64,000 nt of DNA from Mycobacteroides chelonae CCUG 47445 (GTDB lineage: Bacteria > Actinomycetota > Actinomycetes > Mycobacteriales > Mycobacteriaceae): the NCBI RefSeq assembly GCF_001632805.1, contig NZ_CP007220.1, positions 62,001 through 126,000 on the forward strand, given 5' to 3'. The notes below the pieces were generated by a model. The model had not been told where the DNA came from. It was given only the letters and a program-made list of their open reading frames with translations, and did not search any database. Positions 1 through 8,595 of this stretch are shown here, piece after piece (within the stretch, counting starts at the first letter, position 1; each line of letters starts with the position of its first letter). A program made the translations under genes and the position numbers.

Positions 1-752
1 GTGACACCTATTACGTCGGGACCGAGGGCATCAGTTCGGTGCTGATCCGGACCGACGAGGGGCTGATTCTTTTGGACGTGGGTATGCCGCAATCGGCGCC
101 CCAGGTGGAGGACAACATCCGCACGCTGGGGTTCGCCGTCGAGGACCTGAAGTACGTGCTGTCCTCTCATACTCACGTCGACCATGCCGGTGGTATCGCC
201 GCGGTGGTTCATGACAGTGGCGCTACGGCGGTATCGAGCCCTATCGGCGCACAGTCGCTGCGCGCCGGGCACGTGTCCGCCGATGATCCGCAGGCCTCCG
301 ATACCGCGAACGCCGCCTTCCCTGCCGTTGAACGAGTTCGGGAGGTCGCCGATGGGGAGGTGTTGAAGCTTGGAAATGTGGCGCTGACAGCGCATTTCAC
401 GCCGGGCCATACGCCCGGCGGTGTCAGCTGGACCTGGAAATCGTGCGAGGGCGGCCGGTGCCTGGACATGGTCTACGCCGATAGCCTCAATGCCGTCGCC
501 ACCGGCAACTACCGCTTTACGCCAGGTCACGTGTCCAGGTTCCGGCAGAGCATTCAGACGGTGCGCGCCCTACCCTGCGACATCTTGTTCTCCGTGCACC
601 CTGAACAAGCCGATGACATCACGAAGCTGAACAGGCTCGCGGTGCAACGTGACCCGAACCCGATGATTGACCCGACGGCGTGCACGGCGCTTGCTGACAC
701 GTTCGACGCGAAGCTGGATAAGCGGATCGCCGACGAGCGGGCGGCCCGCTAG
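1..752 (+). CDS. Metallo-beta-lactamase-fold hydrolase, subclass B3-like (5' truncated)
   Basis: The reading frame is already open at base 3, so the N-terminus lies outside the window; about 249 codons are present. The HxHxDH zinc motif reads SHTHVDH, a further zinc ligand is in TPGHTPGG, and a C-terminal histidine is in SVHPEQ. The opening residues (YYVGTEGISSVL, then LDVGMPQSAPQVEDNI) resemble subclass B3 enzymes such as L1 or BJP-1. B3 enzymes bind two zinc ions and hydrolyse beta-lactams, but many relatives with this motif act on other substrates such as lactones. Export cannot be judged without the start. Beta-lactamase activity is therefore an inference; the fold is well supported. Confidence 0.85.
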   Translation, partial: DTYYVGTEGISSVLIRTDEGLILLDVGMPQSAPQVEDNIRTLGFAVEDLKYVLSSHTHVDHAGGIAAVVHDSGATAVSSPIGAQSLRAGHVSADDPQASDTANAAFPAVERVREVADGEVLKLGNVALTAHFTPGHTPGGVSWTWKSCEGGRCLDMVYADSLNAVATGNYRFTPGHVSRFRQSIQTVRALPCDILFSVHPEQADDITKLNRLAVQRDPNPMIDPTACTALADTFDAKLDKRIADERAAR

Positions 753-861
753 CGAGGCGTGTGCATCTGCGGTGACGGTGGCATCGATCGCCAGCTCAAC
801 GTGACGCTGAACACCCCGTGAAGTGTGCTTTTCGGTTTGCGATGGCTACCGTCTTCATCTT

Positions 862-878
862 AGATACAAGTTGTGTCT
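862..878. promoter_or_regulatory. Inverted repeat, likely GntR operator
   Basis: AGATACAA-G-TTGTGTCT has arms that match at 7 of 8 positions. It overlaps the GTG at 873 proposed as the start of the GntR gene. FadR-type GntR repressors usually bind short palindromes of this size next to their own gene, so autoregulation is likely. The overlap also makes the next in-frame GTG at 891 a possible true start. Confidence 0.5.
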
Positions 879-1517
879 ATTATTCGAACAGTGGCAATCT
901 CCGCAAGTGAAGAGGCGTATCGCTCGGTGAAGGAGCGCATCCTCAGCGGCGATATCCCCGGCGGTGAGCTGCTGAGCGAAGGGGAGATCTCGGCGCGGAT
1001 GGGGTGCAGCCGTACTCCGGTGCGCGAGGCCTTCCTTCGGCTTGAAACCGAAGGCTGGCTGCGGCTCTATCCCAAGCGCGGGGCGCTGGTGGTGCCCATC
1101 ACCCCCGAGGAACGGCGACACGTCGTCGATGCGCGCCGCGTCGTTGAGGGTGCCGCTGCGGCGCGTATTGCCGAACGCGGAGCATCTCCGGCACTCCTGT
1201 CAGACCTGTCAGCACTCATCGAGGTGCAATTGGGGCGTGCCGCGCAGGGCGATGCCGCGGGTTTTGCCGCCGCAGACGTGGACTTCCACCGCGCGATCGT
1301 GGCCAAGCTGGGAAACCCACTGCTGGAGAACTTCTACGACAGCCTGCGTGAACGCCAGCGCCGAATGGCGGCCGCCGCTATCGGGGTAGACCCGGTGCGG
1401 GTCGCGCGCTCGGTTGCCGGGCACCGCGCGCTGGTGGACGCGCTTGCGGCGGGTGACGCGGCCCGCTTCAGCGTCGAGCTGGTCGAGCACATGAAAGTGG
1501 TGACCGAGCGTGACTAG
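873..1517 (+). CDS. GntR-family transcriptional regulator, FadR/FCD subfamily
   Basis: A 214-residue protein with an N-terminal winged helix-turn-helix (AYRSVKERILSGDIPGG, then SRTPVREAFLRLE and the wing GWLRLYPKRGALV) and a C-terminal all-helical FCD ligand domain. The FCD metal-ligand pattern can be seen in VDFHRAIVAKLGNPLL. Length and layout are typical of the family. It overlaps the downstream MFS transporter gene by 8 bases, so it probably controls uptake of the compound it senses; the ligand is unknown. A GTG at 891 is an alternative start because the operator-like palindrome covers the GTG at 873. Confidence 0.88.
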   Translation: MSIIRTVAISASEEAYRSVKERILSGDIPGGELLSEGEISARMGCSRTPVREAFLRLETEGWLRLYPKRGALVVPITPEERRHVVDARRVVEGAAAARIAERGASPALLSDLSALIEVQLGRAAQGDAAGFAAADVDFHRAIVAKLGNPLLENFYDSLRERQRRMAAAAIGVDPVRVARSVAGHRALVDALAAGDAARFSVELVEHMKVVTERD

Positions 1518-2757
1518 CCGACTGCTGGCGCCGTGGCAGCGGGTGGCCCTCGCTATGTTCGGAATTGCCTGGGGCGGTAATGAATTCACCCCGCTGCTGG
1601 TGATGTATCGGCAGGCCGGACAATCCGCCGCATCCGTTGACACGCTGTTGTTCGCCTACGTGCTGGGCATCATTCCAGCGCTCTTCCTGGGCGGCCCGCT
1701 TTCGGATCGGTACGGCCGGCGCGCGGTGATGCTGCCGGCCCCGTTCATCTCGATGGCCGGGTCTCTGGTGCTTGCGCTGGGAGCGCAGCATTTCGCGTTG
1801 CTCTTCACGGGGCGGGTGCTCTCCGGTATCGCGCTGGGCCTGGCGATGGCCGCGGGCAGCTCATGGGTCAAGGAACTGTCGGCTCCCCCGTTTGACCGGA
1901 TCGGCGCCGGTGCGCGGCGTGGAGCCATGAGCCTGACCGCGGGATTCGCGCTCGGCGCGGCCGTGGCCGGAGCGTTGGCGCAGTGGGGTCCCTGGCCGCA
2001 GCACCTGGCATTCCTGGTCAACATCGCGATCACGGTTCCCGGTGCGGTACTGGCACTGTCGGTTCCGGAATCTGCGGCCGAGCGCGCGCCGGGCCGGCTG
2101 GTGGACGATCTGAAGATCCCTGCCGCGCGCCGTCGCCGGTTCCTGTTCGTTGTGATGCCTTTGGCGCCCTGGGTGTTCGGCTCGGCGGCGGTGGCGTACG
2201 CGGTGCTGCCCACGCTCATCGCCCCGACGCTTCCGGGCGAGCGCATCGCATTCTCCGCCCTGTGTTGTCTGGTCTGCCTGGGCTGTGGTTTCACCGCACA
2301 GCTACTTGCGCCCAGGATCGATCGGCCGGGTACCGCGCGGCTCGGCATCATCGGGCTGACCCTGGTCGCCGCGGGTATGGCGCTGGCCGCCGTTGCCGCG
2401 CACCGGCTTACGATCCCGTGGGTCTTGATCGCCGCGTTGGTGCTGGGTGCCGGGTATGGAACGGCACTGGTCAGTGGGCTACAGGAGGTGAACCGGATCG
2501 CCGGGCCCACGGACCTGGCCGGACTCACCGCCGTTTTCTACGGACTTACCTACCTGGGCTTCGGGGTGCCAATGATGCTGACGATGTTCAGCAACACGCT
2601 GCCGGTGCTGACACACCCCGTGTTGCTCTGCGGTGGCGCAATACTGGCGACGCTCTGCATGGTGGTGCTGGCGATGAACTCGCGCACCGATATCCGCGAA
2701 GGGTCACCCGTCGAGGCGGCGGAATCCGCCGTAACGCCCGAGCCGGCGCTGCGTTAG
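1510..2757 (+). CDS. Major facilitator superfamily transporter
   Basis: A 415-residue, strongly hydrophobic protein with about 12 predicted membrane segments. MFS motif A lies between helices 2 and 3 (GGPLSDRYGRRAV). The GTG start lies inside the end of the GntR gene (8-base overlap), so the two are translationally coupled. The substrate cannot be read from sequence; an organic acid or drug is possible, and co-transcription with an FCD regulator favours import of a small carboxylate or export of an inducer. The C-terminal tail (about 25 residues) is polar and acidic, as expected for the cytoplasmic end. Confidence 0.85.
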   Translation: MTSRLLAPWQRVALAMFGIAWGGNEFTPLLVMYRQAGQSAASVDTLLFAYVLGIIPALFLGGPLSDRYGRRAVMLPAPFISMAGSLVLALGAQHFALLFTGRVLSGIALGLAMAAGSSWVKELSAPPFDRIGAGARRGAMSLTAGFALGAAVAGALAQWGPWPQHLAFLVNIAITVPGAVLALSVPESAAERAPGRLVDDLKIPAARRRRFLFVVMPLAPWVFGSAAVAYAVLPTLIAPTLPGERIAFSALCCLVCLGCGFTAQLLAPRIDRPGTARLGIIGLTLVAAGMALAAVAAHRLTIPWVLIAALVLGAGYGTALVSGLQEVNRIAGPTDLAGLTAVFYGLTYLGFGVPMMLTMFSNTLPVLTHPVLLCGGAILATLCMVVLAMNSRTDIREGSPVEAAESAVTPEPALR

Positions 2758-2783
2758 CGGATAGCCGGATAGGCTCTCGCAGC

Positions 2784-3173
2784 ATGATCATCGCAGGGCT
2801 GGTACTGACCGGAATCGCCGCGCTCATCCACGTCTACATCTTTTATCTGGAATCGATTGCGTGGACCAATGAGAAGACACGCAAGGTTTTTGGTGTCCGC
2901 ACGCTCGAAGAGGCCGAGGTGACGAAACCTCTGGCCTTCAACCAGGGCTTCTACAACCTGTTCCTCGCGATCGCCATCGCGGTGGGCACGGTGCTGTGGG
3001 TACGCGGCTGCACGTCGGTCGGTGCGACGCTGGTGTTCACCGGCGCCGGATCGATGGTCGCGGCCGGGCTGGTGCTGTTGATCTCGTCGCCGGATAAGGC
3101 GTCGGCCGCGCTCAAGCAGCTGGTGCCGCCACTTCTCGGGATTATCGCGCTGGTCGTGGGACTGGCGCTCTGA
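2784..3173 (+). CDS. DUF1304 small membrane protein
   Basis: A 129-residue membrane protein with four likely transmembrane helices. The family pattern is visible: an N-terminal helix with a His in IHVYIFYLESIAW, then FNQGFYNLFLA. DUF1304 proteins are common in bacteria and have no assigned biochemical role. The ATG at 2784 is preferred because the in-frame sequence upstream lies inside the MFS gene in another frame. It follows the transporter by 26 bases and may be co-transcribed with it. It converges with the sulfurtransferase gene, the two stop codons being only a few bases apart. Confidence 0.85.
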   Translation: MIIAGLVLTGIAALIHVYIFYLESIAWTNEKTRKVFGVRTLEEAEVTKPLAFNQGFYNLFLAIAIAVGTVLWVRGCTSVGATLVFTGAGSMVAAGLVLLISSPDKASAALKQLVPPLLGIIALVVGLAL

Positions 3174-3177
3174 TCGG

Positions 3178-4014
3178 CTAGCTCGGATCGGGCCCGGTCG
3201 CGACGGGGCGCTGCGGGTCGCTCGACCACTCCGACCACGACCCCGGATAGAGGGCGGCGTCGTATCCCGCGACGGCCAACGCCGCGATCTGGTGCGTGGC
3301 GGTGACACCGGACCCGCAGTACACCGTGACGGGGCGCCGTCCGGCGCCGAGTAGCTCGAAGCGCTCGCGCAATTCGGCAGCGGGCCGGAAAGTGCCCTGC
3401 GGCGTGAGGTTCTCGGCAGTCGCGGCGGAGACGGCACCAGGGATGTGCCCGGCACGGGGATCCAAGGGCTCTTCATCCCCGCGGTAGCGGGCCGCCGCAC
3501 GGGCGTCCAGGACCAAGGCATCGGGTGATTCCGCTTGGGAAGCAATCGTATTGGCATCGACTGAGGCGAAGCCTTCCAGCGAGGAAATGGTGATCCCGCC
3601 GGGCTCGGCGACAACATCTCCCGTCTCGACGGGCCCTCCGAAGCGCTGCCAGGCCGCCCAGCCGCCGTCGAGAATCCGAACATCGGCAACTCCGGCGGCG
3701 CGCAGCAGCCACCAGGCGCGCGAGGCCGCCTGCCCGTTCCAATCGTCGTAGACGACCACGGCGTCACCGTCGCTCAGCCCCCAGCGCCGGCCACTGGCTT
3801 GGAGAGCCTGGGGCGTGGGCAACGGATGGCGGCCACGGCCTGTCGCTGTGTGGTCGGCGAGGTCGGTATCCAGGTCCACGAACACCGCGCCGGGAAGATG
3901 GCCCTCTAGGTAGGCCGGGTGGCCGTCCGGCTGCATCACGGTCCAGCGCACGTCGAGAACGCGAAGATCGGGCAGGCGTTGTGCGAGTTCGTCGGCCGAG
4001 ATGAGCACGTTCAT
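3178..4014 (-). CDS. Two-domain rhodanese, 3-mercaptopyruvate/thiosulfate sulfurtransferase
   Basis: A 278-residue protein with two rhodanese domains, the usual length for the SseA/CysA family. The active-site loop near residue 231 reads CGSGVT, which is the mercaptopyruvate-type CG(S/T)GVT rather than the basic CRKGVT of thiosulfate enzymes. The inactive N-terminal domain keeps the conserved RDxLEGHLPGAVFVDLD-like segment (LEGHLPGAVFVDLD). It would transfer sulfur from 3-mercaptopyruvate to thiophilic acceptors in the cytosol. It stands alone, ending next to DUF1304 and 25 bases from the SDR gene stop, so no operon partner is evident. Confidence 0.88.
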   Translation of the reverse strand: MNVLISADELAQRLPDLRVLDVRWTVMQPDGHPAYLEGHLPGAVFVDLDTDLADHTATGRGRHPLPTPQALQASGRRWGLSDGDAVVVYDDWNGQAASRAWWLLRAAGVADVRILDGGWAAWQRFGGPVETGDVVAEPGGITISSLEGFASVDANTIASQAESPDALVLDARAAARYRGDEEPLDPRAGHIPGAVSAATAENLTPQGTFRPAAELRERFELLGAGRRPVTVYCGSGVTATHQIAALAVAGYDAALYPGSWSEWSSDPQRPVATGPDPS

Positions 4015-4039
4015 GCCTCGACGGTACCGCCGAACGCGG

Positions 4040-4879
4040 CTACCGCTGCGTGCTGCCCGCGTCGACAGGCAGGGCGACCGAGGTGATGTAGCGCGCCTCG
4101 TCGGAGGCCAGGAACAGTGAGGCGTTGGCGATATCGAGCGGCTGCACCCACGGCAGGTCGAGCATGTTCATGGTCCTGGCGGCGTGAGCGAATTCTTCCC
4201 GAGTCGGTTCCTCAAGGTCGGGACGGAACATCCGCCGTACATGGTCGTTCTGGATCATCGGGGTATCCACGTTGGTGGGGTGCACGGTGTTCACGCGAAT
4301 CTTGTGCGGCGCCAACTCCGATGCCAGTGAACGCATGAGCCCTACCACGCCATGCTTGGCAGCGACGTAGTGCGAGACCCCCACGAGACCGCGCAATCCG
4401 GCGATGGAACTCACCAACACCATGGAGCCACCGCCCCGGCTGATCAGGTGTGGAATCGCGGCACGGGTGGTATGCCACACCCCGGTCAGGTTGACGTCAA
4501 GCATGGTCTGCCACACGCTTTCACTCATCTCGGTGAGCATGCTGCGCGAGGTGATTCCGGCGGTGGCACACACAACATCCAGTCCGCCGAATGCGGTAAC
4601 CGCATCGGTGACAAAGGTTTCCAATGCCCGTAGATCGCGTACATCGACCACACCCGGAATGATCCGTTGGCCGTGAGACTCCACCAGGTCGGCCGTCCGG
4701 TCCAAGTCGGCGCGTGTCGCGGCCGGTGTGACGGTGGTGTGTACCGGCGCGCAGATATCGAGAGCGATGACATCGGCGCCTTCCTGAGCGAAGCGTTCCG
4801 CCTGCGCACGCCCAATGCCCCGGGCGGCACCGGTGACCAGCGCCACCTTGCCCGCCAATCGTCCTGTCACGCGATTCAT
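4040..4879 (-). CDS. Mycofactocin-coupled short-chain dehydrogenase (SDR)
   Basis: A 279-residue SDR with cofactor motif TGAARGIG near residue 15, catalytic Ser and YxxxK (HYVAAKHG), and the features of the mycofactocin-coupled subgroup: a long acidic insert after strand 2 (ALDICAPVHTTVTP) and the C-terminal VHPTNVDTPMIQN, RPDLEEPT and LFLASDEARYIT. These enzymes keep NAD tightly bound and pass electrons to the peptide cofactor mycofactocin (established for the family). The start at 4879 shares one base with the stop of the upstream SDR gene (TGATG). It is the last gene of the BVMO-SDR-SDR operon and probably oxidises an alcohol to the ketone used by the BVMO. Confidence 0.88.
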   Translation of the reverse strand: MNRVTGRLAGKVALVTGAARGIGRAQAERFAQEGADVIALDICAPVHTTVTPAATRADLDRTADLVESHGQRIIPGVVDVRDLRALETFVTDAVTAFGGLDVVCATAGITSRSMLTEMSESVWQTMLDVNLTGVWHTTRAAIPHLISRGGGSMVLVSSIAGLRGLVGVSHYVAAKHGVVGLMRSLASELAPHKIRVNTVHPTNVDTPMIQNDHVRRMFRPDLEEPTREEFAHAARTMNMLDLPWVQPLDIANASLFLASDEARYITSVALPVDAGSTQR

Positions 4880-5673
4880 CACACTTTCTGCGTTAGTCCG
4901 GCGTCGACCACCAGCTGGGTGCCGGTGATGTAACGCGCTTCGTCGGAGGCCAGGAACACCACGGCATTGCTGATGTCCACGGTTTCCACCCACGGCACCG
5001 GTAACAAGGTGCGTGCCGCCAGGACTTCGGCGGCGTCGGCCTCGGTGGGATGCGCCAGGTCCGGCCGCAGGCGAGCGATCACCTCGGGATTGAGGATCAT
5101 CCCCGTGTTGACCGCGCCCGGATGCACGGTGTTGACCCGAATGCCCAACGACCCCAGCTCATTAGCGGCCGCGCGGGCCAGGCCCACGACGGCGTGCTTA
5201 CTCGCGGTGTAGTGCGCGGTGTTGGGGGTGCCCTTGATGCCGTTGGTGGAACTGATGACCACGACGGAGCCGCCCGCCGTCAGGTGTCGCACCCCAGCCT
5301 GAACGGTGTGGAGGACACCCGTCAGATTCACGTCGAGCGACCGCTGCCAGGCATCTTCGGTGAGTTCCCAGGAGGGGCAGAGGCTTTCGTAGATTCCGGC
5401 GTTGGCGACGATGATATCCAGCCGTCCCAGCATCTGCACTCCGGCATCGACGGCCTGGGTGAGTGATTCCGGATCGCGGACATCGGCGAAGCCGGGCACG
5501 CAGCGCCGGCCGCGATTCTGCACCTCGTTGACAGTGTCGGCCAGCTCGGTGCAGCCCGGTAGGTCGATCGCGATGACATCTGCGCCCTCCTCTGCGAGGC
5601 GCTCGCAATGTGTGTGCCCCATGCCCCGGCCTGCGCCGGTGACCAGCGCAACCCGTTCCATCAGCCGTGTCAC
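4879..5673 (-). CDS. Mycofactocin-coupled-type SDR oxidoreductase
   Basis: A 264-residue SDR with TGAGRGMG, Ser and YTASKHA. It carries the C-terminal signature of the mycofactocin-coupled group (VPWVETVDISNAV, then FLASDEARYIT), but the insert after strand 2 is shorter than in its neighbour (IDLPGCTELADT), so membership is a little less secure. It is about 40-50% alike by eye to the SDR at 4040-4879, suggesting an old tandem duplication with divided substrate or stereochemical roles. Its start overlaps the BVMO stop by four bases (ATGA), so all three genes should be translated together. Confidence 0.82.
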   Translation of the reverse strand: MTRLMERVALVTGAGRGMGHTHCERLAEEGADVIAIDLPGCTELADTVNEVQNRGRRCVPGFADVRDPESLTQAVDAGVQMLGRLDIIVANAGIYESLCPSWELTEDAWQRSLDVNLTGVLHTVQAGVRHLTAGGSVVVISSTNGIKGTPNTAHYTASKHAVVGLARAAANELGSLGIRVNTVHPGAVNTGMILNPEVIARLRPDLAHPTEADAAEVLAARTLLPVPWVETVDISNAVVFLASDEARYITGTQLVVDAGLTQKV

Positions 5674-7310
5674 GCGTTACCACCGCTCAGGGCGAAGCCC
5701 TTGTACCCGCTGGCAGCGACATCGGTACAGATGGCCCCGTACACGCCGAAACCACCGATGAACGGCATGAAAACCCTTGGCTTGCCGGGGATGTTTGCGC
5801 CGAGGTACCACGAGTTGGCCTGCGGGAACATGGTGGAGGCGGCGCGTTCATTGCACTCGGCCACCCAGTCGTCGACGGCTTGAGGCTCGGCCTCCACTGT
5901 CGAGAAGCCGTGTTCGGCCATATGTTCCAACAGCTCGCCAATCCAATCCACATGCTGTTCGGCGCCCAGCACCATGTTGGCCAGTACCGAGGGGCTGCCT
6001 GGGCCGGTCACGATGAACAGGTTGGGGAATCCGTCGACCCCGAGCCCCAGGTAGGTGCGTGGTCCGGCCCGCCAGGTGTCCTTGAGTGCTTCTGCGCCCC
6101 GGCCCCGGATATCGATCCGGTTCAACGCGCCCGTCATGGCATCGAACCCCGTGGCAAAGACGATCATGTCGAGTTCGTAATGCTGTGCAGTGGTCGTGAT
6201 TCCGTCGATCTCTATCGACTCGATCGGATTGGTGCGCAGATCCACCACGTGTACATGATCGCGGTTGAATGTTTGAAAGTAATTGGTGTCTGTGCAGATT
6301 CGCTTGGTCCCGATGGGATGATCCGTTGGGATGAGAACGTCGGCGACGGCCGGATCGTCGATGACCGCGCGCACTTTCTCCTCGAAGAAGGCGCGCGCTT
6401 CGTTGTTGGCGCGCAGGTCGGTCGTCTGATCCGGGAAGGTCTTACCGAACAGCACCCCGCCGAGGTCCCAGCGCTGCTCGAACGCGGCGCGCCGCTCTTC
6501 GGCAGTGATCTCCAGGGTCTTCTTGGGATGAGCCTGGTGTGGAGAGCCGCCACCACTTGCCCGGGATTGTCGTCGCCGCTCGTCATAGCTGGCTTTGACC
6601 TCGGCGCGGCGTTGCGGGGTGATGACGGTATTACCCGCGGGGACACTGTAATTGGCGGTGCGTTGGAATACGAAGAGGTTGCCGGCGGTCTGGGCGGCGA
6701 TGGGCACCAATTGGATGCCCGATGAGCCCGTTCCGATGATCCCGATGCGTTTGTCGGTGAAATCCACGCCTGCCGCCGGCCAGTGTCCGGTGTGGTACAT
6801 CTCGCCGGCGAAGGCATCACGCCCGGGGATGTCGGGCATGTTCGCCGTGGACAACGCACCGGTGGCCATGACGCAGAACCGCGCCGTCACCTGGTCCCCT
6901 CGGTCGGTGCGCACTGTCCATGACATCTGGCGCTCGTCAAGCACCGCCGAGATGACGCGGGTGTGGCAGCGGATGTCGCGGCGCAGGTCGAACCGGTCGG
7001 CGACGTGATTGATGTACCTCAGGATCTCCTCCTGGGTGGCGTACTTCTCCGTCCAGTCCCAATCCTGTTGCAGTTCATTGGAAAACGAATAGGAGTAGTC
7101 GATGCTCTCCACATCGCAGCGCGCGCCCGGGTACCGGTTGAAGAACCAGGTGCCCCCCACGTCCGAGCCTGCTTCGAACACGATGACCGACAGACCCAGT
7201 GACCGCAGCCGTTGCAGGGCATATAACCCGGCGAAACCGGCGCCGACCACCACCACATCAACGTTGTTTACGAGGGCCTTCACGGTGGCCACGCTAGGTT
7301 CGTATCGCAT
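5670..7310 (-). CDS. Baeyer-Villiger monooxygenase, cyclohexanone-monooxygenase type
   Basis: A 546-residue flavoprotein. FAD site GAGFAG is at residues 23-28, the canonical BVMO fingerprint FxGxxxHxxxW spans about 167-177, and the NADPH site GTGSSG is at 193-198. The segments GGTWFFNRYPGARCD and NYSVPAGN are typical of the cyclohexanone/cyclopentanone/steroid monooxygenase branch. It inserts oxygen next to a ketone using NADPH and O2, giving a lactone or ester. I chose the ATG at 7310, which has GGGAGG about 10 bases upstream, over a TTG at 7343. It is the first gene of the operon with two mycofactocin-coupled SDRs and is divergent from the HsaA-like gene. Confidence 0.92.
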   Translation of the reverse strand: MRYEPSVATVKALVNNVDVVVVGAGFAGLYALQRLRSLGLSVIVFEAGSDVGGTWFFNRYPGARCDVESIDYSYSFSNELQQDWDWTEKYATQEEILRYINHVADRFDLRRDIRCHTRVISAVLDERQMSWTVRTDRGDQVTARFCVMATGALSTANMPDIPGRDAFAGEMYHTGHWPAAGVDFTDKRIGIIGTGSSGIQLVPIAAQTAGNLFVFQRTANYSVPAGNTVITPQRRAEVKASYDERRRQSRASGGGSPHQAHPKKTLEITAEERRAAFEQRWDLGGVLFGKTFPDQTTDLRANNEARAFFEEKVRAVIDDPAVADVLIPTDHPIGTKRICTDTNYFQTFNRDHVHVVDLRTNPIESIEIDGITTTAQHYELDMIVFATGFDAMTGALNRIDIRGRGAEALKDTWRAGPRTYLGLGVDGFPNLFIVTGPGSPSVLANMVLGAEQHVDWIGELLEHMAEHGFSTVEAEPQAVDDWVAECNERAASTMFPQANSWYLGANIPGKPRVFMPFIGGFGVYGAICTDVAASGYKGFALSGGNA

Positions 7311-7413
7311 TCCCCCGGCCTCCCGTTCCCGGTGAACGGTCAATCAGATCCAACGGACCGCTGATCGGGAAAACGTCCCATGGGGATGTGGTGGTGAGCG
7401 CACTATCAAGCGC

Positions 7414-8595
7414 ATGACCGAACGCGTAATCGATCGCATCAACGATCTCGCTGACCAGCTACGTGAGCAGGCCTGGGAGGCGGAGAAGCTGGGCAAGCTG
7501 CCCGATGAGACCGCCAAGATGCTCAGGGCTGCCGGACCGATCCGGCTGCTCCAGTCCAAGGGCTACGGCGGGTACGAGGTGCACCCTCGCGAGTTCGCCG
7601 AAACCGTTATGGCCACCGCCGCACTGGATCCCGCCTCGGGCTGGATCTGCGGGGTTGTCGGCGTGCACCCCTGGCAGGTCGCGTTCGCCGACCCCAAGGT
7701 TGCCGACGAGATGTGGAGTCAGGACCAGGACGTCTGGATGGCCTCTCCCTATGCGCCCACAGGTGTGGCCAAGCCGGTGGACGGCGGCTACATCTTCAAC
7801 GGACGGTGGCAGTTCAGCTCGGGCACCGACCACTGCGACTGGATCATCCTGGGCGCGTTGCTCGGTGACGGCGAGGGCAAGCCCCTCATGCCACCGAAAA
7901 TGCTGCACATGATCCTGCCGCGTCAGGACTATGAGATCGTCGAAGACTCCTGGAATGTGGTGGGGCTGCGCGGTACCGGCTCGAAAGACATCATCGTCAG
8001 GGACGCGTTCGTGCCGTCGTATCGCGTGATGGACGGGGACGAGGTGATCGACGGCACCGCGCAGCGCAACGCCGGCATGACCGACACCCTGTACCGGATG
8101 CCGTGGTCGACGATGTTCCCACTGGGCATCAGTTCGGCCGTGATAGGCATCGCCGAGGGCGCGCTGGCCGCGCACCTGGACTATCAACGCGAGCGGGTCG
8201 GGGCCCAGGGCACCGCGGTCAAGGACGATCCGTATGTGCTGTTCGCGATCGGCGAGGCCGCCGCCGATATCAATGCCGCCCGCCAGGAGATTCTCGCGAA
8301 TGTCGACAAGATCTGGGACATCGTCGATTCAGGCAAGGAAGTGTCATTCGAGGACCGGGCCGCGGGTCGTCGTACCCAGGTGCGCGCCGCATGGCGCGCG
8401 GTGATGGCGGTCGATCAGATCTTCTCGCGTTCCGGGGGTAACGCGATGCGATTGGACAAGCCCTTGCAGCGGTACTGGCGTGATGCGCACACCGGGTTAG
8501 CCCACGCGATTCACGTGCCCAGCACCGTGTTTCACGCATCGGCACTGAGCTCGCTGGGCATCGAACCGCAGGGGCCGCTGAGGGCGATGATCTGA
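7414..8595 (+). CDS. HsaA-like flavin-dependent hydroxylase (acyl-CoA dehydrogenase fold)
   Basis: A 393-residue protein of the acyl-CoA dehydrogenase superfamily, in the group of two-component flavin-dependent hydroxylases. It resembles HsaA, the oxygenase that hydroxylates 3-HSA during steroid ring A/B breakdown: LPDETAKML near the start, ASGWICGVVGVHPWQ, FNGRWQFSSGTDHCDW and NVVGLRGTGSKD. Such oxygenases need reduced flavin from a separate reductase (HsaB); no reductase gene is in this operon. It is translationally coupled (one-base overlap) to an HsaC-like dioxygenase, the enzyme that would cleave the catechol it makes. True hsaA normally sits in the KstR cluster, so this may be a paralogue acting on another phenol. 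Confidence 0.88.
   Translation: MTERVIDRINDLADQLREQAWEAEKLGKLPDETAKMLRAAGPIRLLQSKGYGGYEVHPREFAETVMATAALDPASGWICGVVGVHPWQVAFADPKVADEMWSQDQDVWMASPYAPTGVAKPVDGGYIFNGRWQFSSGTDHCDWIILGALLGDGEGKPLMPPKMLHMILPRQDYEIVEDSWNVVGLRGTGSKDIIVRDAFVPSYRVMDGDEVIDGTAQRNAGMTDTLYRMPWSTMFPLGISSAVIGIAEGALAAHLDYQRERVGAQGTAVKDDPYVLFAIGEAAADINAARQEILANVDKIWDIVDSGKEVSFEDRAAGRRTQVRAAWRAVMAVDQIFSRSGGNAMRLDKPLQRYWRDAHTGLAHAIHVPSTVFHASALSSLGIEPQGPLRAMI

Noticed and set aside
5667..6725. A 352-codon open frame antisense to the BVMO gene
   Set aside because: The minus strand has a complete BVMO with all motifs; the plus frame is a shadow without a recognisable fold.
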